DNA from: JAVBSX01 sp031549565
Lineage (GTDB): Bacteria > Planctomycetota > Planctomycetia > Pirellulales > Thermoguttaceae
NCBI GenBank assembly: GCA_031549565.1
Contig: JAVBPO010000018.1
Location: 1-6,406, forward strand
Reading direction: 5' to 3'
DNA length: 6,406 bases
Shown one piece after another: positions 1 through 6,006 of the stretch. Within the stretch, counting starts at the first letter, position 1. The number at the start of each line of letters is the position of its first letter. The notes beneath the pieces are model-generated. The model searched no databases, had not been told where the DNA came from, and worked only from the letters and a program-made list of their open reading frames with translations. The translations under genes were made by a program, and so were the position numbers.

Positions 1-1899
1 TATCTCGACTGGTCGCCGGACCATCTGCGAGTCATCGAGAAGATCGAGCGGGCGGTGTTACAAGGCGGCTTGTTCGCGCTCGCGATGCCTCGCGGGAGCG
101 GGAAAACCGTTCTTTGCCAAACCGCCGTCGCATGGGCGGCACTGTCCGGCGCGGCACCATTCATTTGTTTGATTGCCGCCAGTGCGGACCGGGCGCAGAA
201 TCTTCTGGAGAACATCAAAACGTGGCTCGAAACGAATATTCTGCTGCAAGAGGATTTTCCGGAAGCGTGTTTTCCGATCAAGTGTCTCGAACGGATCGCC
301 AACCGTCAAAAGGGACAAAAATACCTCGGCGAGCCGACCCGGATCGAATGGTCTGCCGACAAAATCGTACTCCCGACGATCACCGATTCGCGAGCCAGCG
401 GCGTCGTGATCACCTGCAGCGGAATGCACGGCAGCGATATTCGCGGTCAGCAGCATGCAAGGCCGGACGGGCGTGTGGAACGCCCGAGTCTCGTTTTGAT
501 TGACGATCCGCAAACGACGGAGTCGGCGTGGTCCCGCTCGCAATCGGAGCGTCGGGAAGCGATTCTCGCAGGGGATGTACTGGGCATGGCGGGACCAGGC
601 AAAAAGATCGCCGGGCTCATGGCTTGTACGATTATACGACCGGACGATATGGCGGCGCGCATTTTGGATCGTGAAAAGCATCCGGACTGGCAGGGGGAGC
701 GGACGCAGCTCGTTTATTCGTTTCCAAAGAATGAAAAACTTTGGGCCGAATATTCGGAGATGCGCAACGATTCGCTCCGCAACGACGGGGACGGTGGTGT
801 CGCAACGGAATTCTACCGGGAGAATCGCGAAGCGATGGATGTCGGGGCGGTCGTCGCATGGCCGCAACGGTTCAACTCCGATGAAATCAGCGCACTTCAA
901 CATGCGATGAACCTGAAATTTCGGGACGAACTCGCATTTTTCTCGGAATTTCAGAACGAACCGAAAGTGCAAGACCTCGGCGAAGAGATGCTCACCGTCG
1001 AGGAAATCTTTTCTAAGACCAACGGAACTCCGAGAGGAGTGGTGCCGCAAGGGAGCCAACACCTGACCATGTTTATCGACGTTCATCAGAACGCGCTCTT
1101 TTGGATGATGACCGCGTGGGAGCCGAATTTTACAGGGTTTATCGTCGATTACGGGACGTGGCCGGACCAGCAGCGGGAGTATTTTACGCTTCGCGACTGC
1201 CAGCGAACGATTCGGCAAGCGAGCGGTGGTGTCGGGCTGGAAGCGTCGATCTATGCAGCACTCGAACAACTGGCTGAGGAACGTTTGAAAAGAGTGTATT
1301 ATCGCGAGGACGGGCTGGAAATGCGGATTGAGCGGACTCTCATTGACGCCGGATGGGGTCAGTCGACCGACGTGATCTACCAGTTCTGTCGCCAGTCGAA
1401 ACATGCCGCGATTCTTTCGCCGTCACACGGCCAGTACGTCGGGGCGTCCAGCGTTCCGTTCGGTGCTCATAAGCGTCAGAAAGGGGATCGGGTCGGACAC
1501 CACTGGCGGATTCCCGGTACGGTCGGTGCCAGAGCGGTTCGGCACGTTTTGATTGACACCAATTACTGGAAGACGTTCGTTCATGCACGGCTTGCGATTC
1601 TGATGGGCGATCCCGGCTGCTTGTCGTTGTTTGGATATGAACCGAAGCGACACCGTCTGCTCGGCGAGCATTTGACGGCGGAATATCGGGTGCGAACGAT
1701 GGCCGGTGGCCGCACGGTCGACGAATGGAAGGTTCGAGCGTCGCATCCGGATAACCACTGGCTCGATTGTCTGGTCGGTTGTGCCGTTGCCGCTTCGATG
1801 CAAGGAGCGGAACTTTCGACGTTCCAAAGCCAGATTTCCACGACCACACGCATCAGGATCAAGCTCTCGCAACTGCAACGGGAGAAGCGTTTTCAATGA
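1..1899 (+). CDS. Phage terminase large subunit (5' end outside window)
   Basis: This is the ATPase-nuclease motor that packages phage DNA into proheads and cuts concatemers. The frame is open from base 1 and the 18 codons before the first GTG (55) read like terminase sequence (YLDWSPDHLRVIEKIERAV), so the true start is upstream. Counting from base 1 (632 residues): Walker A PRGSGKT at 30-36, Walker B LVLIDD at 164-169 with a following PQTTESAW, and a likely coupling motif GLMACTI soon after. The C-terminal half has an RNase H-like nuclease pattern: FIDVH (Asp360), LIDAGWG (Asp449) and NHWLDC (Asp589). All key acidic residues are present and there is no internal stop or frameshift, so this gene looks intact apart from the window edge. 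It heads the structural operon, with no small terminase subunit visible. The family call is secure; the exact subfamily is not. Confidence 0.93.
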   Translation, partial: YLDWSPDHLRVIEKIERAVLQGGLFALAMPRGSGKTVLCQTAVAWAALSGAAPFICLIAASADRAQNLLENIKTWLETNILLQEDFPEACFPIKCLERIANRQKGQKYLGEPTRIEWSADKIVLPTITDSRASGVVITCSGMHGSDIRGQQHARPDGRVERPSLVLIDDPQTTESAWSRSQSERREAILAGDVLGMAGPGKKIAGLMACTIIRPDDMAARILDREKHPDWQGERTQLVYSFPKNEKLWAEYSEMRNDSLRNDGDGGVATEFYRENREAMDVGAVVAWPQRFNSDEISALQHAMNLKFRDELAFFSEFQNEPKVQDLGEEMLTVEEIFSKTNGTPRGVVPQGSQHLTMFIDVHQNALFWMMTAWEPNFTGFIVDYGTWPDQQREYFTLRDCQRTIRQASGGVGLEASIYAALEQLAEERLKRVYYREDGLEMRIERTLIDAGWGQSTDVIYQFCRQSKHAAILSPSHGQYVGASSVPFGAHKRQKGDRVGHHWRIPGTVGARAVRHVLIDTNYWKTFVHARLAILMGDPGCLSLFGYEPKRHRLLGEHLTAEYRVRTMAGGRTVDEWKVRASHPDNHWLDCLVGCAVAASMQGAELSTFQSQISTTTRIRIKLSQLQREKRFQ

Positions 1900-1957
1900 T
1901 TTTCGGAAATTTTCAGTTTTCAACGGAATATTCTTGACCGTCGCCGCTATGTAACTT

Positions 1958-2275
1958 ATGGAAGCCGTGAGCATCAATCAACCGTTCCTGACTTTTATGA
2001 CATCCGCACTTCAAAACATCATTGACGCCGTCAATCACAACGCCGACATTTTGGAAAAGCACTGCTTGGAAGGCATTTGCGTTCACCAGCAGACCAGCCC
2101 GTCGCTTGTATGGCCGGTCAAGCATTGCCTCGGTTCGCTGCGTCCGCTGATCGAAACCTACGATTCGAGCGGCAACAAAATCGGTCACGGTGTCAATCGT
2201 CAAACGCAAACGCTCGACTTTGCCGAACTCAGCTTTATGGTTCCCATTGCGGGATATGCGATCCTCCGATTTTAA
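1958..2275 (+). CDS. Hypothetical small phage protein
   Basis: I do not recognise this 105-residue protein. It starts with ATG 58 bases after the terminase stop and ends 18 bases before the fiber-like gene, so it is probably co-transcribed with them. An alternative ATG at 1997 (MTSALQNIID) would give 92 residues; neither start has a Shine-Dalgarno motif, so the start is undecided. The N-terminal half is predicted by eye to be helical (ALQNIIDAVNHNADILEKH), with three cysteines in the first 60 residues. The C-terminus is hydrophobic (MVPIAGYAILRF) but too short for a confident membrane segment, and there is no signal peptide. Its place between terminase and portal suggests a head-associated or accessory structural role, which is context only. 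Confidence 0.6.
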   Translation: MEAVSINQPFLTFMTSALQNIIDAVNHNADILEKHCLEGICVHQQTSPSLVWPVKHCLGSLRPLIETYDSSGNKIGHGVNRQTQTLDFAELSFMVPIAGYAILRF

Positions 2276-2293
2276 CTTTACCCTCTTGATAAA

Positions 2294-2671
2294 ATGTCCG
2301 ACTTAAACGTACCTTTTGACACCCTCGCGTCAACCGATGGGATGGACTTGTCCCATCGTGGCACGCCGCTCAAACCAGCACTTCCCGAACATTACACGAA
2401 CAAAAAATACATCGACGACACGCTCGCGGACTTGGATGTTCGCTCTCCTGCAGTCGTTCCGATTACCTGTGACGGCATCGCGACGACGTACACCGTGACC
2501 CACAACTTGAATACGACCAACATCGCGTCGATTCAGATATTTGACACCACCGGTGGTGCGAAGAATCCCATCGGTCTCTCGTGGGAACCGGCGACGGCCA
2601 ACACGATCACGCTCAAGCCGGACGTGCTTCTTACCGAAACCATGTCACTTCTGATCGTCGTGAATGCGTGA
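2294..2671 (+). CDS. Small phage fiber-like structural protein
   Basis: This 125-residue protein has two features typical of phage fibers. Residues 34-47 (YTNKKYIDDTLADL) match the short T/NKKYVD-type helix that often precedes trimeric fiber shafts. Residues 66-124 form a beta-rich domain with the pattern YTVTHNLNT, then SIQIFDTTGG, NPIGLSWEPATANTITLKP and a closing LLIVVNA. This resembles the C-terminal HNLGT...VxVYD...NTVTITF domain seen in many tail and head fiber proteins. The N-terminal 33 residues are polar and probably the attachment segment. At 125 residues it is far shorter than most tail fibers. Its position between terminase and portal, not after the tail genes, favours a head fiber or decoration role. 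The stop codon abuts the period-7 repeat tract at 2671. The fiber-type call is from motif pattern; the exact location on the virion is inferred. Confidence 0.6.
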   Translation: MSDLNVPFDTLASTDGMDLSHRGTPLKPALPEHYTNKKYIDDTLADLDVRSPAVVPITCDGIATTYTVTHNLNTTNIASIQIFDTTGGAKNPIGLSWEPATANTITLKPDVLLTETMSLLIVVNA

Positions 2672-2750
2672 GTGGGAAGTGAAAAGTGTGAAGTTTCCAT
2701 TTCCTACTCTTTCCTTCTCTCAACTGCCCACTCTCCACTCCCAACTTTCT
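2671..2750. repeat. Period-7 inverted heptamer tract A (intergenic)
   Basis: The spacer between two phage genes is made of degenerate 7-base units. The left arm reads AGTGGGA, AGTGAAA, AGTGTGA, AGTTTCC from 2671, all in phase. The right arm reads ACTGCCC, ACTCTCC, ACTCCCA, ACTTTCT from 2723, again in phase. The right-arm units are the reverse complement of the left-arm unit (consensus about AGTGGRR). The middle, 2699-2722, is pyrimidine-rich and out of phase. The best exact pairing is GAGTGGGAAGT (2670-2680) with ACTGCCCACTC (2723-2733), 10 of 11 positions. As RNA it could fold into an imperfect hairpin between the fiber-like stop and the next ATG. No CRISPR-like spacers are present. Confidence 0.7.
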
Positions 2751-2753
2751 TTC

Positions 2754-3050
2754 ATGAACGACGATTTTTTCAAACGCGACGCCAAAGTCGCAAGGATCAA
2801 CGAGGACGGTTCCATCGATTATGAACCGTCGCCTGGCGAGGAGCCGAGCGAAAAACCAACCGATTTGCGTTCCGTGATCGCCGAAAATGCCGCCGGACCG
2901 AAGCGAGTCGAAGGGGACGCCGGATCGGTGGAACAACATTCTCTACGCGATCAAATCGAAGCGGAACGATATTTGCAGTCGAAAAAAGCGGTTCAAGGTA
3001 AAAAATTCCCGCTTACGTTTCACCGGATCAAACCGGGCGGAACGACGTAA
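2754..3050 (+). CDS. Small charged phage protein upstream of portal (hypothetical)
   Basis: A 98-residue, highly charged protein of unknown function. The frame is open back to an ATG at 2664, but codons 2664-2753 lie inside the repeat tract and overlap the fiber-like stop, so I choose the ATG at 2754 three bases after the tract. Residues 1-36 are acidic and low in complexity (MNDDFFKRDAKVARINEDGS, then PSPGEEPSEKP), probably disordered. Residues 62-80 form a likely helix (HSLRDQIEAERYLQSKKAV), followed by KFPLTFHRIKPGGTT. Small proteins with a similar helix and a PGG-type tail occur just before portal genes in some prophages, and the position matches that of lambda gpW-type head joining proteins, but I see no gpW signature. 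The stop overlaps a second ATG (TAATG at 3048-3052). Confidence 0.6.
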   Translation: MNDDFFKRDAKVARINEDGSIDYEPSPGEEPSEKPTDLRSVIAENAAGPKRVEGDAGSVEQHSLRDQIEAERYLQSKKAVQGKKFPLTFHRIKPGGTT

Positions 3051-3097
3051 TGTTTATCGATTACGGATCGGCCCAATTTTCGACCTCCAAACCTTGA
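3050..3097 (+). other. Possible start of an interrupted downstream gene
   Basis: The TAA of the preceding gene shares its last A with an ATG (TAATG), the layout of a translationally coupled pair. The frame reads only 15 codons (MFIDYGSAQFSTSKP) before TGA, and from 3061 it runs antisense through the toxin's 3' end. This could be the stub of a phage gene cut off when vapBC inserted, or a chance ATG. Only about the first 4 codons precede the toxin stop. Confidence 0.2.
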
Positions 3098-3459
3098 ATT
3101 CGGCGAAATTCGCGAACATTTCGGGTTACGACGGTTAATCCGTTGGCCAGCGCCGTCGAACCGATGAGCAAATCAAGGTCGCCTATCGGTTGACCGATCG
3201 ATTTGAGCCGCGCCTTTTCACGACCGTAATAATCGAACGCTCCAATGATCGGAAAGATGGTGATGTTTTGAGCGAATTCGTCAACGACGGCCCGGTTCTG
3301 CTCAATTTTCTGGCTTTTATACGCACCGAAAATCAGTTCCGCCAGCGTAATTTCCGAGATGGAAAACTCGTCAAAACCAATCGCTTCGATTCTGTCCGGC
3401 AAACCGTACAGCCCCTTGAACATGTAAATGCAGATATTCGTGTCGAGGAGGTATTTCAT
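3061..3459 (-). CDS. vapC: VapC-type PIN-domain ribonuclease toxin
   Basis: A 132-residue type II toxin of the PIN-domain family, expected to cleave RNA (often tRNA) when free of antitoxin. Its length and motif order are typical: N-terminal KYLLDTN with Asp6; SEITLAELIFGA with Glu41; IGQPIGDLDLLIGSTAL with Asp94/Asp96; VVTRN with Asn114; and the usual end EFRRIQGLEVENW. All acidic active-site positions are present, so the nuclease should be active. Its ATG overlaps the antitoxin stop by one base (TGATG), indicating coupled translation and tight stoichiometry. It is convergent with the upstream phage gene and ends only 10 bases from that gene's stop. An insertion into the head module is inferred from strand and position. 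Confidence 0.93.
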   Translation of the reverse strand: MKYLLDTNICIYMFKGLYGLPDRIEAIGFDEFSISEITLAELIFGAYKSQKIEQNRAVVDEFAQNITIFPIIGAFDYYGREKARLKSIGQPIGDLDLLIGSTALANGLTVVTRNVREFRRIQGLEVENWADP

Positions 3460-3692
3460 CAGAATTCCTCGATGTCTGCGTTGTTTTGTCGTGCGTCGTA
3501 AATTTCCTTAACGATTTCATCCGCGTCCCGATCATCCTGCCACGCGCCGAAACAGGCTGAAAAGTTGCCGGATTTCTTCGGCTCCAGCGATTCGACAAGG
3601 CGGATAATCATGTTCTTTTTGGAATCGGTATCCCAATTCCGCATCAGTCGAAAATAGTTCTCGACGGCGTTGGTGGGAACGGAAATGCTCAT
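3459..3692 (-). CDS. vapB: VapB-like antitoxin
   Basis: A 77-residue protein directly upstream of and overlapping vapC, so it is the expected antitoxin that binds and neutralises the toxin and represses its own promoter. I chose the ATG at 3692 (MSISVPTNAVENYFRLMRNW) because it begins the compact domain; an upstream in-frame ATG at 3731 adds 13 polar residues and cannot be excluded. The first 35 residues are helical with KKNMIIRLVESLEPKK, a possible DNA-binding or dimerisation part. The C-terminal segment CFGAWQDDRDADEIVKEI and the ending NNADIEEF resemble the toxin-wrapping tail of antitoxins paired with VapC in Bacteroidota and related groups (FGAW-D-R-A-EI pattern). No Shine-Dalgarno is visible. 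The role is well supported by context; the DNA-binding fold type is not clear. Confidence 0.82.
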   Translation of the reverse strand: MSISVPTNAVENYFRLMRNWDTDSKKNMIIRLVESLEPKKSGNFSACFGAWQDDRDADEIVKEIYDARQNNADIEEF

Positions 3693-3749
3693 GGAATGTT
3701 CGCTTTTTCTTGCGGGCGTAATATTCGGCAACTCAAACTGACTTCGTTA

Positions 3750-3778
3750 ATTTTATACGGGTTCCCGTCTTATTTCAA
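3750..3778 (-). promoter_or_regulatory. Candidate vapBC promoter
   Basis: On the minus strand a TTGAAA (complement of 3773-3778) is followed after 17 bases by TAAAAT (complement of 3750-3755, within TATAAAAT). This is a good sigma-70-like pair with ideal spacing. Transcription would begin near 3743, about 50 bases before the antitoxin ATG at 3692 and about 12 before the alternative ATG at 3731. It lies back-to-back with the start of the portal gene. This is a consensus match only. Confidence 0.5.
3757..3768. promoter_or_regulatory. Operator-like inverted repeat in the vapBC promoter
   Basis: ACGGGTTCCCGT is a 5-bp inverted repeat with a 2-base centre, placed exactly between the candidate -35 and -10 boxes. 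Type II antitoxins usually bind such a palindrome to repress their own operon, so the position fits autoregulation. Binding is inferred. Confidence 0.45.
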
Positions 3779-3798
3779 GACCAAAGTTTACTCCATAA

Positions 3799-4959
3799 AT
3801 GTCCAAAAAAAGCAAAAAGAAATCGAAGCCGGACAAGGTCGAAAAACCTGCCGTTCCGCTTCAAAACAAGCATCCGCCGATCCCGTTACGGTTCAAATAC
3901 GACGCGGCCCAAACGACGGTCGAGAACATGAAGCACTGGGCTTTGGCGGACGCTCTTTCCGCCGACGCCTCCATGACGCCGGAGGTGCGGCGAACCCTGC
4001 GGAACCGTGCACGGTACGAAGTCGCGAGCAACTCTTACGCTCGTGGAATGGTTTTGACCTTGGCCGCGACCTGTATCGGGACCGGGCCGAGATTGCAACT
4101 TTTGTCAGAAGATGAAGAGTACAACAGCCTCGTCGAAACGGAATTTTCTTCTTGGGCGGAAGCGGTCCGACTTTGCGAAAAACTGCAAACACTCCGTATG
4201 GCGAAAATCACGGACGGGGAGGCGTTTGCGGCGATTCTCAAAAACCCGAAACTGCAATATCCCGTCGAAATCGATTTGCGGCCCATCGAGGCGGACCGAA
4301 TCACGACGCCATACCCGTCCATGACCGATGAAATCGAAGGAATCGAGTTCGACAAATTCGGTAATCCGACCCAGTATCACGTTTCGAGCGAACACCCGGG
4401 CGATTCATCACTTTGGTACGGCAAGTTCGAAAAAATTCCGGCGGAGTATATGTTGCACTGGTACCGCATCGACCGGCCCGGCCAATCGCGGGGAATCCCG
4501 GAGATCATGCCCGCTTTACCGCTGTTCGCCCAATTGCGACGTTACACGTTGGCGGTGCTTGTCGCAGCGGAAACGGCAGCAGATTTCGCGGCGGTGCTCT
4601 ATACCGACGCCCCGGCCAACGGCGAGGCACAACCGCTCCAAGCGATGGACGTCGTCGAATTGGAAAAACGGATGGCGACGGTTCTGGCGGACGGCTGGAA
4701 GCTCGGCCAAATCAAAGCCGAACATCCGAACACGACGTATTCCGAATTCAAACGCGAAATCTTGGGCGAAATCGGGCGATGTCTTCAGGTTCCGATCAAC
4801 ATTTTACTCGGAGATTCGTCACGGCACAACTACGCTTCCGGTCGCTTGGACAACCAGACGTTTTTCAAAAGCATCAAAGTCGAGCAAGCGATCTGCGAGC
4901 AAGTCGTCTTGTACCCGCTTTTCAAAACATGGTACCGCCCGACCAGAAAGTCGTCGTAA
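3799..4959 (+). CDS. Lambda-family phage portal protein, C-terminally truncated
   Basis: The portal forms the 12-subunit ring at the capsid vertex through which DNA is packaged and to which terminase docks. This 386-residue frame carries lambda gpB-type signatures: a basic Lys-rich N-terminus; RARYEVASNSYARGMV and CIGTGPRLQ near residues 69-100; YMLHWYRIDRPGQSRGIPEI near 217-237; and HPNTTYSEFKREILGEIGRC at 309-328, followed by LGDSSRHNYASGRL at 337-350. Family members are normally about 500 or more residues. Here homology stops near YPLFKTW (Trp378), where the final 130-150 residues should begin, and the frame ends after a short novel tail (RPTRKSS). From there protease-like sequence continues in another frame. 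The truncation therefore looks like one side of a deletion. It probably cannot make a working portal. Confidence 0.88.
   Translation: MSKKSKKKSKPDKVEKPAVPLQNKHPPIPLRFKYDAAQTTVENMKHWALADALSADASMTPEVRRTLRNRARYEVASNSYARGMVLTLAATCIGTGPRLQLLSEDEEYNSLVETEFSSWAEAVRLCEKLQTLRMAKITDGEAFAAILKNPKLQYPVEIDLRPIEADRITTPYPSMTDEIEGIEFDKFGNPTQYHVSSEHPGDSSLWYGKFEKIPAEYMLHWYRIDRPGQSRGIPEIMPALPLFAQLRRYTLAVLVAAETAADFAAVLYTDAPANGEAQPLQAMDVVELEKRMATVLADGWKLGQIKAEHPNTTYSEFKREILGEIGRCLQVPINILLGDSSRHNYASGRLDNQTFFKSIKVEQAICEQVVLYPLFKTWYRPTRKSS
4930..4950 (+). other. Deletion-like junction, portal to protease
   Basis: Portal homology ends around Trp378 in frame 1 (4930-4932), and protease homology begins around KVVVNGKTF in frame 3 (4947 onward). 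Between them the portal C-terminus and the protease catalytic domain, together perhaps 300 or more codons in intact relatives, are absent. The exact breakpoint cannot be placed without aligning relatives. Confidence 0.6.
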
Positions 4960-5110
4960 ACGGCAAGACTTTTGAAGGGGAACTTTACGTCGTGCGTCGC
5001 ATGACACTCAAGGAAATCAGTTTCGTCGATCTCGCTGCGGACGAAAATACCAGTGCGATCATCGAAGCACAATACGAAGAAAAGGACAATCTTGAAATGA
5101 CGGAAAGAGA

Positions 5111-5199
5111 TCAGATTTCAGACGGCAGACTTCAGGAAAACACACAGTTTCAGGTCAAGGAGCCTCATGTTTCCTTGAAGCCTGACGCCGGAAGCCTGG
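5111..5199. repeat. Period-7 inverted heptamer tract B (inside capsid-fusion linker)
   Basis: The left arm reads TCAGATT, TCAGACG, GCAGACT, TCAGGAA in phase from 5111. The right arm reads TCCTTGA, AGCCTGA, CGCCGGA, AGCCTGG in phase from 5172. The reverse complement of the right arm gives CCAGGCT, TCCGGCG, TCAGGCT, TCAAGGA, matching the left-arm unit (consensus about TCAGRCT). Out-of-phase partial units lie between (TCAGGTC at 5150, AGCCTCA at 5161), each 18 bases from the nearest in-phase unit. The tract is translated without stop as residues about 61-91 of the linker, including SLKPDAGSLEP. Its layout is the same as tract A, although the unit sequence differs. Confidence 0.6.
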
Positions 5200-5990
5200 A
5201 ACCTTATTTTGACAAACTGCTGATCGACCAACGCCGGATCGCGGCGATTGAAAAGATCGGTGGCGGCAAGCTGCCGGACCTGGAAGCGAAAGCGATTGAA
5301 AACGGCTGGAGTGTCGAAAAGTTCCATACGGAGTACCAGTCGAAAACGATGCCGGACGCTTCGGTGGTGGCAGCGCACACGAATCCGCGAAACGGCCTGA
5401 AACCGTCGGCGCTGGAAGCGATTGCTTTGGCGACTTCCGGCTCCTCGCTGAAGTATCTCGAATCACAGTACGACGAAAAAACGCTGGAAGCCGCCGAAAA
5501 GTATCGCGGTATCGGCATCCAGGAATTCTGCGAACTGATCTGTGCCGGAAATCATCTTCCGAAATTCCGGCGGGACTCCCGGGGCTGGTTGGAAGCGGCG
5601 TTCTCCAGTATGGCGTTGTCCGGAATTCTGTCGAACGTTGCGAACAAAACGCTGCTGGAAGGTTTCTTGCAGATGGACGATACGTGGCGTAAGGTCGTCA
5701 AGATTGCCAGTGCAAATAATTTCCAGCACCATGTGCGGTATCGAACGAACGGTCTTTTCAAGTACGAAAAGGTCGCTTCGGACGGCGAATTGAAACACGG
5801 CAAGCTCGACGAGCAACAATTCAGCCAGAAAATCGATACGCACGGTATCATGTTCAGTCTGACGCGGCAGATGATCATCGACGACGATCTCGGCGCGTTC
5901 ACCGACATTCCTCGCGCGATCGGGATCGGAGCGTCGGAAGCGATCAATGACGCCGTCTGGCAGTGTCTTTTGGCGAACGCGAACCAATCG

Positions 5991-6006
5991 GACGGCAAGC
6001 CTCGGC
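5991..6006 (+). other. Deletion-like junction, capsid protein to tape measure
   Basis: Capsid homology ends with SDGK in frame 3 (to 5999), and a tape-measure-like hydrophobic sequence begins as ASLGVGAALF in frame 1 (from about 5995). In an intact phage the rest of the capsid gene, head completion, tail tube and assembly genes, and the start of tape measure would lie between. The overlapping few bases (GGCAAG region) could be microhomology. Confidence 0.6.

Noticed and set aside
58..1404. Long antisense open frame of 448 codons opposite the terminase
   Set aside because: It lies wholly within a well-supported terminase gene, its translation is rich in Arg/Pro/His with no recognisable motif, and it reflects codon bias on the other strand.
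2671..2750. CRISPR array
   Set aside because: Units are 7 bases with no spacers, and there are no cas genes in the window.
2664..2753. N-terminal extension of the charged protein from the ATG at 2664
   Set aside because: The codons come entirely from repeat tract A and overlap the fiber-like stop; the ATG at 2754 gives a compact protein.
3190..3501. Plus-strand frame opposite vapC
   Set aside because: It is a shadow of the toxin gene, whose full motif set is on the minus strand.
4914..4959. Programmed -1 frameshift joining portal to protease
   Set aside because: No X XXY YYZ slippery heptamer is visible, and both the portal C-terminus and the protease catalytic domain are missing, which a frameshift would not explain.
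5111..5199. Diversity-generating retroelement variable region
   Set aside because: There is no reverse transcriptase and no template copy in the window, and the pattern is period-7 repetition and not adenine-specific variation.
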